Source: Hyalella azteca (taxonomy: Eukaryota > Arthropoda > Malacostraca > Amphipoda > Hyalellidae). Taken from it: 64,000 nt of DNA. The notes below the pieces were generated by a model, which was not told the origin of the DNA, searched no databases, and saw only the letters and a list, made by a program, of their open reading frames with translations. This document shows, one piece after another, positions 43,571-57,800 of the stretch (position 1 is its first letter; each line of letters begins with the position of its first letter). The stretch lies in assembly GCF_000764305.2 (NCBI RefSeq), contig NW_025936006.1, positions 568,388 through 632,387 of the forward strand, given 5' to 3'. The position numbers and the translations under genes were made by a program.

Positions 43571-43894
43571 TAGTGCCTTGCAAAGACAGGCCAGAAATCC
43601 CTCCTAAAAACTTGGTAAATAAACACCGACCATGCAGCGCGTAGCTCGAATTCCCATCGAGGCTCTTTGGAGAATCCGATCGACAGCAGAAAAGAAGGAA
43701 GTTTGAGTGTTTCTTCCAACGAAGAGATGAGAATACAATCAACTACCGGACAATGGCTGCGGTAATTGCCATGGCTATAATGATTGCTTCATAGATCGTT
43801 TGTTAGAGGAACTATTATCTGTGACGATTTGCTTGTTTCAAAGAAAGAGAGCCAATTAACGAATGCAAATCAATTTCAGGGCACAAACGATGAG

Positions 43895-44068
43895 GGTTTT
43901 TTGGAGGGGGTTGGGGGGGGGGGTGAGGAACTGCCAGCGTAAGAAGAAATGCCACAGAAAAAAGGAGTTGCCGGAGTGACATAGAGATGGAGTAATTGGA
44001 GTGCGGCGGAGTGGAAGGTCACACAGCGGAGGCGGCGTGGCGGGAGTGACAGCGCCGCGGCGGAGTGG
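43895..44068 (+). repeat. Poly-G tract and GC-rich purine repeats
   Basis: An 11-base G run near 43913-43923 is followed by imperfect GGCGGAGTGGCGGGAGTGAC units. The same units resume after the transposon at 45618-45680, so the transposon split this array. Confidence 0.75.
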
Positions 44069-44074
44069 CGGGAG

Positions 44075-45611
44075 CAGGGTGCGTACTGGTATTTAGAAAA
44101 AAAATTCCATTACTTTTCCATGGCTCTCCATGACCATCAATATAATTTTCCAAAACTCGTATACGACAGGTTTAGCATGACTGAAAGACTAACCGTGCAT
44201 ATTCTATCATCTCTTACAGTTGGTAAATAGCAAACGAGTAAATGCATAGAGCAGGCAGACACAGAAGATCAAAAATGATACATATCTGAAAATCAAGCCC
44301 ACACTGGTATTTTTATGAATTCAATAGTGTCAAATCGCAACAAATATTGAGTAATGCACACAAGATTGTACATGATAATGTTAATACTGTTCAGGACACT
44401 CTTCAACACCACTACCATAACATTCAACTGGCAGTTATTTCATCAACTTTTTCTTTGATGTTCAGTTCAAGAGTGTCTAGCTTTGTTTTCAAAGATCGCC
44501 TCATGGCGATCCCCCTTTCTCTCCGTTGCTTCTGCGTATTTACCTGCTGCTTGCTCAAGTGCCTTGATGCCCTCCTCCGTACGCTTTTTCTTCTTCTTCA
44601 GTTCATTTAGCTCATCCAGAAAAGCCATCTGGGCTTTCTGGGCCTTCGCAAATAATTATTGTAGGCAGTTTTGGCACTGCCAGCTGCAAGCAGCATCTTC
44701 TTGGTGATGGTCATCTTGTCCAGACCACCGACATGTGCAACAAGATCAACCACATGCAGAACGCAGGGCAACCACCGTTCGCTCTTTCATGTTGTGTGTT
44801 ATGATTTGCTTGTTGAACGAAAACCCTCTTCCAACCTTGGCTTGGCCATGAGACAGGAGCATGAGCATTTGCACTACATTCCAGTGCCTATACTTTCATA
44901 AAAAGTTAAGATATCGTAAGTTCATCCGCCAATCATTGACGGCATTTCAGAGTCAAATCCACCAATCATAGACAAGAAAATAGAGCGTAAGTACTTACGT
45001 TCACTTAGCGAGTTTTGAAAGTATGGCCCCTGCAGCTTCTTGTAGGTGCTCTTGGACAGAATGGCATGCCAAAAAGTGTCCAGTCAATCAGAAGTTGAAA
45101 ATGCTTGAAACTGTGCGTTCAGTTCACTGCAATGTTGTGATCCATCTCTAAAGTCGCATATCTCATCCACAAAATCATCCACATCTGTGTTATATGAATA
45201 TCTTGGCATCAACAAGCATAGTGAGACAGTTCTTCAACTGTGTCTTGTGCTTCCTTACAGTCTTTCTTGATGAAGACTTCTGGCACCAGCCATCTCAGGT
45301 TCCTGCCAAGGCCATACCTGATAGGGCTCTTGTCCAGTAGCTTTTGGACTACAGCCTGCATGAAGTCCTGTGCTTGTGTCTTGAAAGTGAGAACTTGCAG
45401 TGCACTTATCTTCTTGTCTGCAAGCTGTTTTTTATCGCGGTCCTGGGCCCTGGCCATGTAACCAACATCAACCTTATTGAGGGAAATCAAAACGCGTTTT
45501 GTTCCATGACTTTTCATGACCTGAACTGAAATCCAATGACTTTCCAGGCCTGGAAAATGAAAAATCAAATTCCATGACTTTCCAGGCTTTCCATGACCGG
45601 TACGCACCCTG
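44075..45611 (-). mobile_element. CAGGG-ended DNA transposon with decayed transposase-like gene
   Basis: The ends are inverted: CAGGGTGCGTACTGG on the left and the complement of CAGGGTGCGTACCGG on the right, with repeated CCATGACTTTCCAGG words inside both. It is flanked by CGGGAG on each side (44069-44074, 45612-45617), a 6-base target duplication, though the flanks are repetitive. The minus strand carries fragments of one reading frame: LADKKISALQVLTFKTQAQD and LLDKSPIRYGLGRNLRWLVP (about 45210-45450), LDTFWHAILSKSTYKKLQ (about 45050), RLEEGFSFNKQIITHNMKER (about 44790-44840) and a Lys-rich coiled coil (about 44530-44640). Stops and frame changes separate them. These blocks recall a transposon-borne protein found in many animal genomes. 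The superfamily is not settled; a hAT-like affinity is a guess. Confidence 0.8.
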
Positions 45612-46889
45612 CGGGAGTGACAGCGCCCCGGCGGAGTGGCGGGAGTGACAGCGCCAGTGACAGCGCCGCGGCGGAGTGGCGGTAATAAAAAGCAGCGGTG
45701 GGAGCAGCTGAACGCTATGAACGGGAGTGAACGAGGGGTTAACTTCGGGTGCAATGCTACAAGCAAAGAAATAATGGCAATTTTTAGCAAGAAATAAATG
45801 AGTGATTTAGAACAAAATGCTAACACAATAACAATTGAGAAGGTATTGGTTTTATAATAAGGCATTAGGCGAGGCTTCAAGCTTAGCGCCACTGAAGCCA
45901 AACCCGAGCAAAGCTGACGGGTTGTATGACCTATCTATCTAACTCTGGGCTTATTCATCTCACTATAGGCACTGAATTTATCGCTGTACTAATGCGGTAA
46001 ATTTCTGCGCTGTGTGCACGGACTCTTGCAGCAGCAAGGAGTGGCCCGTAGACACACAAAGGCTGGGTGAGCTTCTAACAACATCTGCAGAGCAAGGCAA
46101 TAAAAAAATAGGACTGCTTCCTTGTTATACCTTATAAACATTACACAGCTTCATGGCGAATATAATTAACGAACAAATAATGACCACTGCTCTTATAATT
46201 GGAATTTTAATCGCATTATTAATATGTTACATCAGAGGGATGAACCGTTTTAACGAAATAAACGTCTAAAGAAGCAGATGCCGTGCGTCGTACAGACCTA
46301 ATCAACTTTCCATCAAAATCACCGGCAAATTCTTCAGCGGATCCAAAGTCTTCAGCTAAGCTTCTGAATCTTAGCGGATCCAAAGTCTTCAGTCTTCAAT
46401 TCTGAATTGAAGATTCAAAATATAATTATTTAGTTCACTTGCACAAAACTTGATTAATTTCGTTTTAATTCAAAACAAAACGACGCAAAAATGTTATAGT
46501 TTCCGCATAAATACATTATGCAATAAAATATTTGTGATTTCTTGCACATCCGTTCACAATTGAGGAATTTATGAGCTGAAACTTTGGAATCCGCTGGGGT
46601 ATACGCTGAAGTTCAGATAAACGTGGCGCGCAGCAACGATATGTTGCTAATGAGGAAGCTTGTCGGGCTCATTGACCAGCCTGCATCTCCACAACCTCAT
46701 GCCTGGTAGTGTTCCATTTCAGTATTATATTTCCATTTCAATATCTTTCTAACAAATTAACAATTTAATTTCTTAGAAACGGGTTATTAAACTCTGTTTT
46801 GGGGAACTCCTCATCAAACCCTTTCCATGTACGTGTTTTGCCACGACCTGCAAGAACCTGCCACGAACTCATGCTCGCCTTCTTCTTTG

Positions 46890-47068
46890 TGGCCGTGCAG
46901 TGCAGTGGCGCCACGCGTCATCATGTGGCTGCATGTGGCAGGGCAGTGCAGTGGCGCCACGCGTCATCATGTGGCTGCATGTGGCAGGGCAGTGCAGTGG
47001 TGCCACGCGTCATCATGTGGCTGCATGTGGCCGTGCAGTGCAGTGGTGCCACGCGTCATCATGTGGCG
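46890..47068 (+). repeat. 46-bp minisatellite
   Basis: Four units of CAGTGGCGCCACGCGTCATC + ATGTGGCTGCATGTGGCAGG + GCAGTG. Confidence 0.9.
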
Positions 47069-47636
47069 CGACGCCTAAAGTTAATGTATTCCCATTGCCC
47101 AGTCTTTTTAATTTCAGTAGCAAGGCATCGGAGAGCATCCGTATAAACAAAAGAATTGCGTTATTTATCATTAAAAAAATTTTAACGATACCAAATTACC
47201 AACCAGATTTTTATATTTTCTCAGAAAATAAAGTAAAATGGCGTAGCTTCATCTAGTTCTTGCAGTTCTGAAAGTTTCTTATCAACTCCATCATGATATA
47301 ATAAATTTATCTGAATCTATCTTGATCAGATCTTCTCCCTCGTCATCAAGATCAAATTGATTAACTAATCGAGCTAGATCTATCTTGATCTATATCTCCC
47401 CGTCATAATGATCAAACTGTGTAAGTACTTGATCTAGATCTATCTCAACATAGATCTATTCTGATCTAGATCGCCCTGGCCGTTATCGCTGCGCAGTCAC
47501 CGCAGATGTTGGCAAGAGGGTCGGCCTCTTGGCCGCCTCATCGGACGCCTCACATGCGACATGAGCGCCTCAGGTCACCGGGACGGGTGATTGAGGCCAT
47601 CAATGAAGCGTTGTTGTGTTGGCGCCAAACTTATAC

Positions 47637-47725
47637 TTATAATATTACATTATATAATATAATATAATATAATGTAATATATATAGTATAATATAATATA
47701 ATATAATATAATGTAATATAATTTC
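47637..47725. repeat. AT microsatellite (TAATA-type)
   Basis: Continuous ATAATATAAT runs. Confidence 0.85.
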
Positions 47726-49945
47726 TAGCGAGAATTAAGTGAATTACTTGCTTCCTTAATACACGCTGAAGTGAATTGCGGGCTCAGCACAGCACTATTG
47801 ACAGCATAGTATCTCACTAATCTATGGTATAAGAAAAAAAAGTGTTGGTGAAATTTGTATTAAAGCTAATTAATGAGAGGCCTCCATTCGCGGAATGACC
47901 TCTAGATCAGCTATACGCACACAGCGAGTCGCGTACATGTGGTCGTACATGGAAGCCCTACATACTGGCATACGCGTGTACCGTGTACGCAGGCTACAGA
48001 TATCATCTTCTGCAGTAGGCAGGGAGTGATGGGTCCATTTTCCAAGTTTGCCATTTTTCTTATAGCGACACTAAATGCATAGCTCTTAGTTAGTTGCAAG
48101 TACAAGTAAGCAGTCAGCAGACAACATGTTGTACAGAAGGCAAAAGCTCACGAAAAACAGCTCTAATATTTCTTTATAAGAGATGATGGTACCCTGCAGA
48201 AGCTATCCTTGGCTACTGTCACACACAGCGACTCGAGGTCCATCATCTTTGATTTTAATTCAATATCTTACCGAGCTTCCTAATAAGAAAATATCCAGCT
48301 TAATTAGCATTTTCCTGAAGCTTCGAGACTCAACAAAAAATTCAATATCTCGTGTAAAATTTCTTAGTCAAGTTTAATCATTCTCTCGATTTATTATTAT
48401 TTTTTTAATTAAGTGAAATAAACGTAAAATATGTTGTCACTTTAATGGAACAGCAAACTTACTTCATCATGTTACTAGGGTATAATTTTCGCACAATTTG
48501 CAAGAACGTTCAATAATTAAATACAGCCTTCATGCCCAACACCCTTATAGTGCTCACTAACTAACGAGTTCTCTTAACTAGCGATTACACTAACCTACCA
48601 AAGGATACACTTCGAGATCGCTTCTATGGATATGTGCACGCTTTTCCCTCCTCCAACCCGGCACCTTACAAACACCGACACAAAAAAACATGATAAACAT
48701 CGATAGCTGGACGTGAGCTCACGCAAGTGCCGTGATAAATAAGGCACGTGCATCTCTTTCCCGCCTGTGTGATGTCAAGGTCTAGTGTACGGCGGCCTAA
48801 CGAACCCACTGTGCAAACGGCTGTCGATGAAAAGCGTCATAGCGCAATAGAGCCGCCACTCAAAGCTTTTCATGCAACGAACGAAACAACAACCCTGACG
48901 TGGCTTGACTATCACTAACTCAATTAAAGCGAGCAAGAGGTATAAATATCGAGAGAGTTTCAGTGGGATTTTCATTTATCCCTACAGAACCGCCTTCATG
49001 TTTCCTGTAGAAAGCTTGTCAAGTTTGGTAAACGCTGATATGGCTCGTATGCAGCAAAATTGCAGAAAAAGTCATTGATTTGGCGCAAACAAGTTTGTGT
49101 GTTTACGACAAAATGTTCCGGAAGAATCGCCGTAAGGAGTCGTGCGCTAATAACAACATTGCATTTATTATAAAAAGAGACACGGCTGCAAAATAAACGT
49201 GTTGGTCAACGAGGACATACAGAATTAAACGCAGGCATTTTAGAGACCAACGAAAATTATAATATTAAAATTTAGGATCATGCAAAAAAATCGCTAAAGA
49301 ATGAACAATTCATGGTAATTAGCAAATAATAATTATAATAAATTCGCTATTATGCTATACAAAATTAACCAAAACGTGAAATTACATAACCAAAACGACT
49401 GCGACAATATCTCGCTATTCCGCCAGGAATTACAATACAACGCGTTGTGTCTCCAGCGCCGTGTACACGCAACGCGAGCATCAGACGTCATCCTCGTAGT
49501 GGACATGGACCAGAAATTTCGTCTTCTAATAAATCAACATCCGGTGATCTTACGTTGCACGATGGTCGTTAATCAGATTCTGAAATCTAAACTGGAAGAC
49601 CATTTATGAGCATCCGCAGACGACGAAGGCGTTGCATCAGCGTGACCTTGGATGAGGACGTCCAAAACTTGAATTAGACGACTTAGGCGATGACACTGGG
49701 ACAGATGCCCATCATGGCTGCGAGCTTCGCAAATTTGACAATGACAAGCATGATGCGGTGATCGATGAACTGAGTCAGCATTAGTAGGACATCGAATCGT
49801 TGGAATGCAAGGTAGGCAAAGCTCTACGGTCATCTAGAGACCCAGAGATGGCCGCGACATGGTCGCTTCGCCAGCCAACACGTTTTGAGGTTTTGAACAC
49901 AACTCCAGAAGAGGGAATAGGAGCTACAGCATAACACCGAAATAA
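47726..49945. other. Gene-free DNA
   Basis: No gene, RNA or mobile element recognised. Confidence 0.5.
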
Positions 49946-50160
49946 GCTACGCAGCATGTAGCACAGCATGCGGCACTGGATGCAGCTCAGCATGCGGCAC
50001 AGGCATGCAGTATAGCGTGTAGCAAAGCATGCGACATATCGTACAGCTCAGTATGCGGGAAAGCATGCAGCACAGCATGTGGCACAGTATACAGCCCAGC
50101 ATGCAGGACATGATGCGGCACGCATGCAGCACAACATGTGGCACAGCATGTTGCCCAGCG
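49946..50160. repeat. Imperfect CAGCATGCGGCACAGC repeat
   Basis: Diverged units of 15-20 bases around AGCATGCGGCACAG / AGCATGCAG. Confidence 0.75.
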
Positions 50161-51978
50161 GCATCAAGGGGGTTGGTATATGCGCAGCACGGCAGTACAA
50201 CATGCTACCTTAGCGAGCATTACGGCGGTGCAGTACAGACCCTGCAATCAGCATGTACCAGCAGCATCAGCTAATATTAGCAAAGCATTGCAGCAGCATG
50301 GCGGTGTAACACCAATATCATAGTTATATGGCTTAACAACCCTCTTATATGGCTTGATAACCTTCAGTATTCGCTCTAAAGCGGAAGCCAAATTATGCAG
50401 CGACATCAGCGCCCCAACAGCGCACACGAAACGGCGCCATTGGCTGCTGTTTGAGCCAATCAATCCTTAATAGATTCGCACAGTTTTGCTTATTTTTAAG
50501 ACTTAGTTATTGATTGTACCGTGCCAGTTACTTTCGTTCAATTCTACTACGCTGCAATGTATTTCTGATGAGCAGCGAGCAGTGCCTGTTATTTGTGGGA
50601 CGAGAGATACTCTGCTGACAGGAGTAAAACTAAACAAAAGTAATCGTATATACGGTGTAAGTGTAGGTGAGTTTAGTTGAAGTGATTATACAGGAATCCC
50701 GTCAGGGCTGCTTCGAATGGAAGAAAGTCAGGGTAACAAGTTTCAGGATCGCCCATGTTGAGCGGGAGGCGAGAGCAGCAATCGGTGCAGGCGAGAGCAG
50801 CTACATGTAGTGGCCTTGTACGTGTGCTCTAGCAGTGTCCTTATCACCGAAAAAAATGCAATCACAAAACACGCAATCAATATATGCAATTATATAAGAC
50901 ACAGCCGAGTGATTCATAACAAGCAAATTCTCTGTAAACGACTTGAGGTAAACATTCAAGTATTTGAAAGGCTTTCGAAGCTCTTGCATCGACTCGCGGT
51001 CTCGAGGGTCTTCACATGAGCAGCGGACGAAGTTTTTGATCGAACTGTTCATTCCGTATTGGCTCACGAGTAAATACAGCGTAGGTGATTGTTACCTGAC
51101 TTAATATTACATTAATAAAGAATGCTTTGTGCAGATGCAGCTCAGCATGCGAAAAGCTGAATCTGACTGAGAGGCGTTGACAAGGAATCGAAGGACGGAT
51201 ACCGCCTTTCTACAAGAAATTGAGGGATGACCTGCCCTGGGCACGAGAGTTTGTAGGCAAACCAAAGCATGATGTATAGTATTCGGGACGAACTGGAGCT
51301 GTCAAGTACTGAAGAAAGTAAAGACCGAGTACGGCGAGGAAATATTTGATTGAAGCCAAGTAACATGGAGCGTTAGGAGAGTTACAGCGGAGGGCGGTGA
51401 CGGAGAAGGCAGGCAGCGTCGGGCGGCCGCCAGACCGCATGGAGGCAACAAAGTCGACGGCATCACCAAGTTCGATTACAACCAAGTCACGGAGAACAAC
51501 CAAGTTCGGTTGAGTGAAGAGGGCAACCATGAGCGAATGAATGGAAGAAAGAACAAAAAACCCGTAACATTCTCAGAAAGCGCACTACGGATCAAAGTCT
51601 CCTGGCAATGTAGGAAGTTAGAATGATGTCAAAGTAGAGATGTTAAACTTAGAATTTATTTGAATGTGATTTTTGTACTTGGAATTGTGTTCACTTTAGG
51701 TGCGTACTTGTTTCCCTAAATAAAATTTAATAAGCATTGTCTCATTACCACCCTCTCTTTGTGCTATTATTGCCGGGGCCCTCCCTATCATAAGAGAACT
51801 TTATATGCCTGTGAGGAAACTCTCTTGGCATTGAATTGACGCTTTCAAATAAAAGTACCAATCAATAAAAAATGTTAAATATTTTAATTTATTCAGAAGG
51901 ATGAAGACCTTACAGACGAAGCTTATTTAAGCGTCTATCAACTGGTGGAAAATAAGAGATGATTCGCTAGATATTCAT

Positions 51979-52242
51979 CTAGAATTCATATTGCAGGCCA
52001 GCCATTGAAGCTTCATTAAAGATGCCACAGACACTCGACAGCTCCCCATCTCGACAGGACGCCGCGCCTGAGCTGCATGGCCTCGGCATCGGAAGCAGGA
52101 GTGCGAGGCTTGTGTGCTTCGAGGCTCGTAGAGAGGCCGAGCTCGACACGAGGAACCAAGAGAAGCTTTGGCGGTCATGGAGCAGGAATTGTGTCACAGT
52201 TTGTGGTGTTACACTGCGCTTCAAATACACTGGCATGCACAC
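51979..52242 (-). other. Possible coding exon, unknown
   Basis: An 87-codon minus-strand frame that is GC-richer than its surroundings (contains SWFLVSSSASLRASKHTSLA). A plus-strand frame overlaps it (52022-52252). Neither has a recognisable family or clear splice borders. Confidence 0.15.
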
Positions 52243-52669
52243 AGTAAGTTAGTAACACATGAAGAACAGCAGCAGTATAGTCAGAAGCTCAATAACACTG
52301 CACACAAGTACACAGCACGTAAGACGGTCACGGTACACACGAGTGTCCTGCAGGAGTCGCCCAGAGACACAAGCTGGTGGTCAAGGTCTGTTATCAGAGC
52401 TGTGCGGGGCGGCGGCTGATAAAGCTTGTGTGTGTTTGTTTTACGAGTTACACGACAACTGATGCGCGAGTTGTTTTTATCTTATAGTTTTTATTTTCAA
52501 TTTCACAAGTGTATAATGTATAATGTTTACTACTATTGCGTGAAGTTTACAACACAGCTGAACGCATTCTGTGCTGGAGCGTTGCATGGACACTTGGACA
52601 CATCGCAGCATGCATGGACACACCTCAGCATGGACACAACCCAACATTCAGTACACAAGGCGTGCTGAG

Positions 52670-54530
52670 GAGCCGTCCACATCAGTTATTCATGGTGCTT
52701 GTGCATAAGATAATCCAGTGACGCCGTGGAGCAAGTAACAGGGTTGGTAAGCTTCGAGGTAACAGGGTTTACATCTCACCAAACTCTGTTTACCCAAAAA
52801 TAATCACGGCAAATTTAAAGTTATGCCATGCAGAATTTATACAAGGCAAATGAGATATCATAAATTGAAAATAAAATAATGAAAGTCAATCTGTTACTAT
52901 AAGCTCATTTGTGGATCGATCAGTTCAAGCACTGGAAGGAATATACATGTCATCATGTCTTGCATTTTCAAGCATTTCGCACCGTATAATACATCGGTAT
53001 CTCTAATTCCATTTCTTATAATCCTCATAAAACTGAGCGCTCAGCGTCTAGTTTATTCCGCAATTCCTCAACCAAAAAATCCATGAGTCCCCACAAAGAC
53101 GACTTCTCGGAGAGAGATAATTTCCGACAGATATGCATGCAGCGGCGAATTCTGCATTTCTCAGCAATAAATTAAAGAATCAATAATTACATTTCAGCTT
53201 GCTCAGCAATACACTTGAGAAACGATGGAACAGGAATATTAATGTTCCCCGAAGCACAATTTTCGAACAACACTCGTCGTCTTATGCACGAAACTGAAAT
53301 AATTATTCAAGGTCTGGTATGTGATGAGCGCAGCAAATGCGATGCGGTATACTCTACACGCAGCGACATAACGGGCACGATTTCTGTATAGACACTAGAC
53401 TTGGTCAACTGCAGTACCTCGACACAATAACTGTAGAGGTTCATTTATATCCACAACGCAATACCTTCCTTTCCTTAGTTGGCTTAATTAATGACCTGAG
53501 GCTAACTTTAGTTTCTTACGAGCAATTCTGGTTTGCTATTACATACTTGAATTTAGCGAGTCGCGAGCGAATAAGACGAGTCTAAATGCTGACTGTGACG
53601 GCTACCTGTTGATGCTCTTCTCATAAGCCGTTAATGAGGCGAAAACTTAAGCCTTAGGGAAGCTCATCTTATCACTGAACAAAGGTTGAGAGGCACAAAA
53701 GCCGGATGAAGTCAACTCAGGTCTGAAAAACACCAACGACTCAGATACATGAAAGTGCTACATGATCATCGTAGCATTGTTGAAACCTGTAGTATAGCAT
53801 GCATTAATTCACCCTTTAAGCGAAGCGGTGCGGGTGATTCAAGCAAAACTAAATCTTGTTCCTTAATTATAGAGAAATTAGACCGTATGGCAATTATACA
53901 TTATCGGAATTCGACGACAAGTTTTGGCAAAATCAAGACTCAGAAGCAGACTAAAATTCGGAAGTCGACCCCATCCAAAAACTTGAATAAACTCTGTTAT
54001 GCATGTTTTACGCATATATCGCTAGTTGTCGTTAGTTTACTGAATTTTCAATTGGTATAGAAGAACATTTTGAGACTCCGCTGCTATTTTCGGCAAAATT
54101 TACATGCACTTTTCAACCTCAATGCAATTCGATTCGGAAGTCGACTGTTTTAGAATTTGCCGCTCTCAAAGAACGGATTAATAAGGACCTATGGGGCACC
54201 ACTGCATGTGTCGAGTAATAACGTTTCTGGGTACGGGTCAGTTGGTCAGGAATATCTAATGATGTAATTAAGAACGCCTATTTAATGCAAAATATATTAT
54301 TTTGAAATGAACGTATGAGCGATTCTGCATCCGATTGATGGTCGTCCCAATAACTAACTGGTAACTGCGTAAATTTCTCTTGCCTTGGGTTTAAATTCAA
54401 CTTTCACTTAAATTTTTTTGTAGTTCAACCCATAACGTTGTAAAATTATGCAGCCTGACAAAGGTTAAGATAAGCTACACCGTTGTCATTCGAATGCTGG
54501 GGCCGTATCAGCTGAAAACAAAATAGAAAC
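52670..54530. other. Gene-free DNA
   Basis: Nothing recognised. Confidence 0.5.
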
Positions 54531-54533
54531 CTC

Positions 54534-54794
54534 TCAGTTTTCACCACAGATCAAATCACGGCCAAATTTCCGACGGCCGTCTAATGCCCATCCATGGTAG
54601 CGAGCAAAGATTGCAAAAGCGCCTGCGTTCACCACAAGATAAACCGGTCCCAGGAATATGCTGTCAATGGTATCATGTATACGACCAAGATCGAAGACGT
54701 CAGAGAGATCTTCAAGAGCTAAGGCCGGCCTATACACCGATGAGTTCGAAGCATGTAGAGCAAGGCTCTCCTGCGGCCCCCAATCTTGTGTCAA
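54534..54794 (-). other. Possible coding fragment, unknown
   Basis: An 86-codon minus-strand frame with protein-like composition (ALEDLSDVFDLGRIHDTIDS, then IFLGPVYLVVNAGAFAIFAR). The opposite strand also stays largely open. It could be a transposon fragment or a host exon. No family recognised and no flanking exon found. Confidence 0.2.
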
Positions 54795-54819
54795 ACGCAG
54801 TCAAAAACTGAGCTTGGCG

Positions 54820-57800
54820 TTAAAATAAATACGTTACTAAATTAAAAACATATTAATATACTATTCATTCAAAGTTTATAAGTCGAACAACCGCCGTCCC
54901 TTACGACTGCAAAAAATAATAAGCTCGACATTAAGGGAGAAACAAATGCATAAATCTCAATTAAAAATTGCCGTCGTTTGAATAATAAAGATGTAAAGAA
55001 ACAAAAAGTAATTGAATAAGAAAATTATATTTCTGCAGGTTGACTGGAGTAGCTTTTGACAGGAGATCCAGTACATAATTTATCTTGCCACTGCCGCTAA
55101 AAAAAACGAAAAACTCCACGGCATGTTTGTTTTGGTAGGCTGTTTTGCGAAGGCTTATAATTGCTCACTGGGTCTCGAGGCCGTACATGTGCAGGCGTTA
55201 GAGTTGGAGATCTGGCAACGTTACCTTAGAATATTTCTTCACCTTGAATCCAATACCGAATTTGTTGGTGACGTTTAATGAAATTCAGAGCTTGTCTAGA
55301 ATGTTTGAAATCCTCTTACTTAATCTTAAATCTTAAAATCCTCTTAAATCTTAAACAGCGAGTAAACTTGGATCTTTTCAGTGTACTGCCATGCAAATTT
55401 ACCAGAAAGATCTGTCAAGCAGAGATTCATACGAGACGCAAGTACGCATATTAGTAATAAATGCGATTATTTAACTTTTTAACGGGTGATAAAAGAAGTG
55501 TACACAGAGATCATTTAGTATGTGATAAGAGAAGTGTACACAGAGATCATTAACACGGCCACAGCAGTCCACAACAGCGCTCTATATCACGGCCCCTTGA
55601 GGTGAAGCTGCCACTAGAACATCCTCGCTATCATCCCTACAGATAAGAGACTTATCAAACGTGCCATATGATAATCAAGTGAAATCAACCTTCTTTAAAA
55701 ACCGCAACTGGGTCACAATAACACATTACACGATCAAAATCATGAGCACCGGTACCTAAAATAATAGCTCGATTAGCAACTACCTGACGCATTTTTTTTT
55801 AAACAAACATTCTTGTACATAACGCATCCGATTGTCCATAACTCTATATCCTTCCTTCTCCGCTGATAGAATGACATATACAAAACAAAAACAATATTTA
55901 GTAAGGAAAAACCGTTCAAATCCTCATTTTAGGAAAAAAGTAACATACGTATAAATTTAGACTTAAACTTCTTTCCAAACAGAAATCTTAATGTCTTACA
56001 AACATGGATGAGAACATAATTTTTATCCCACTTCTGTTTCTTGAAGCCTTGTGATGCCATAACTCCAAAATAAATTTCAGGTCCAGATTATATCCTTATA
56101 CGGGAGCTAATAGTTCTTATGTTTGCGGTGCCGGGCTTCAAACACAGAGGCAAGCTCTCAAAAATATTCATTAGTTTATTGAACTTAAAACCCAGGAAAA
56201 CACAAGTAAGTTGCTAGCAAAGCTTCAGAGAAGCGCAGTTATTGGAAGATAAACGAAGGAACTCGAGCAGCGGTTGGATGGCAGTCGAAGCGTTGATTGG
56301 GACGCGAGACGAGCAGCGAGATTCAGGTGGAATTTCAGGCTCCATAAACAACCCGTTATGCGTCGTAAAATGCCCGAAAATCGTAAGAATTAGAGAATTT
56401 GAACTGTTGGAAGATAAAATTGTCAAGTTATTCTAAACAGAAATTAATCTACGATCCATTACTACATTATTAACACCCTAACCCGGTGCGGCCCCGTATA
56501 AATCATCCCTGTACCTTCTGCCTAACTACACTAAACCTGAACTATGTACCTTGAAAAAAAATTACACTCAACCGTTTGAAAATATATTTCGAATTCAATT
56601 CAAACTTTCTCCCTCCAGATTTGTTACGTTACATAATCGCACCAATAAAAATATAAGTTTAACATCCCGATACGATAAGTATATAACGTGGATACGCGTC
56701 CGAACAGCTCCTAAATTTTTACGGTGTCAGGCTGCAAACACGCTAACTTTGGCAAAAGCTTTGACAAATATATATTATAATATAAATTTAACACTGATCT
56801 TTTTATACCCTTAAATTGCGGAATATAACAAGCAAACGATAGGTAGTCTTCACTCGCAAATCGCTCCTGGTTACGTCACATATGAAGCGACATTACTGCT
56901 CCAGTTGAGCCATGACGAGACCGACTCAAGCTAAACGTGATGTCAACGGCTCTTTTCGAGCCTAAATATTGTTCAATGAGGCAATTATAAACTAAACTTG
57001 ACCGCTCTATAAATTCATGCCCTGAACTCGATGTTAACAGGAGTCCCGTCTCCTTTTCGCTTGAGCTCGTGGTGGCTATTCGCCTTTCACCTCAAAATAT
57101 TTTCTAGAAAATTTTCCCACCAACATTAAATATTGTGTACATGCCTGTCTCCGATCCATGCTATTTTTTAGATAAAATTGATGGGCTGTGATTTTAACTT
57201 TCATAGCAGCAGCGCTGACCTAGAAGTTTTAAACTTTATCAAATCACTATTTGTTAGCGTCCGAAAATTGTTTTATACTATTATAAAAGCCCGCGCTCTC
57301 GAAATGCCGTTACGCAAGAAAGTTCAAAACGTTAGTGATATATGCTTTGCTGGCAATTTCACTTAAATTTAAAAAATCAATATCTTGTGAAGATCTTGCT
57401 TCTTTTGCTTACAGTCAAATGAGAACAAAGCCCTTAAGCATCACAAATTATTGTCCGTTAAAATCTTATCTTTTCTTATGTTAAAAAAAAGAACCATATT
57501 ATCCTGCTTAACAACTTGAGCAAGTAAAAACTTTATATCAAACAAAATTGCTAACGTATTTGGTAGTCAAACACCAAAGCAAATTTATGAAAGTTTAGGT
57601 TATTTAAATTTGCACAACACGTTCAAACTAAATGCACACACTGAGATAAAAATTGTAGTTATGTGTCAGAATACGTGGCGGACTCATAACAGACTCGAGG
57701 AACATGGCCTCCTTGAGGCCCCGTCATAAGATGATGGAGTCTATTCTTCATTACCCTATGAAGAGTATATAATGGGCCGTATTTCCAGCGGCCGTACCGC

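Noticed and set aside
45209..45901. 230-codon frame as a host gene
   Set aside because: It lies mostly within the CAGGG-ended transposon, its first part is terminal-repeat and flanking array sequence, and the downstream coding blocks are broken by stops.
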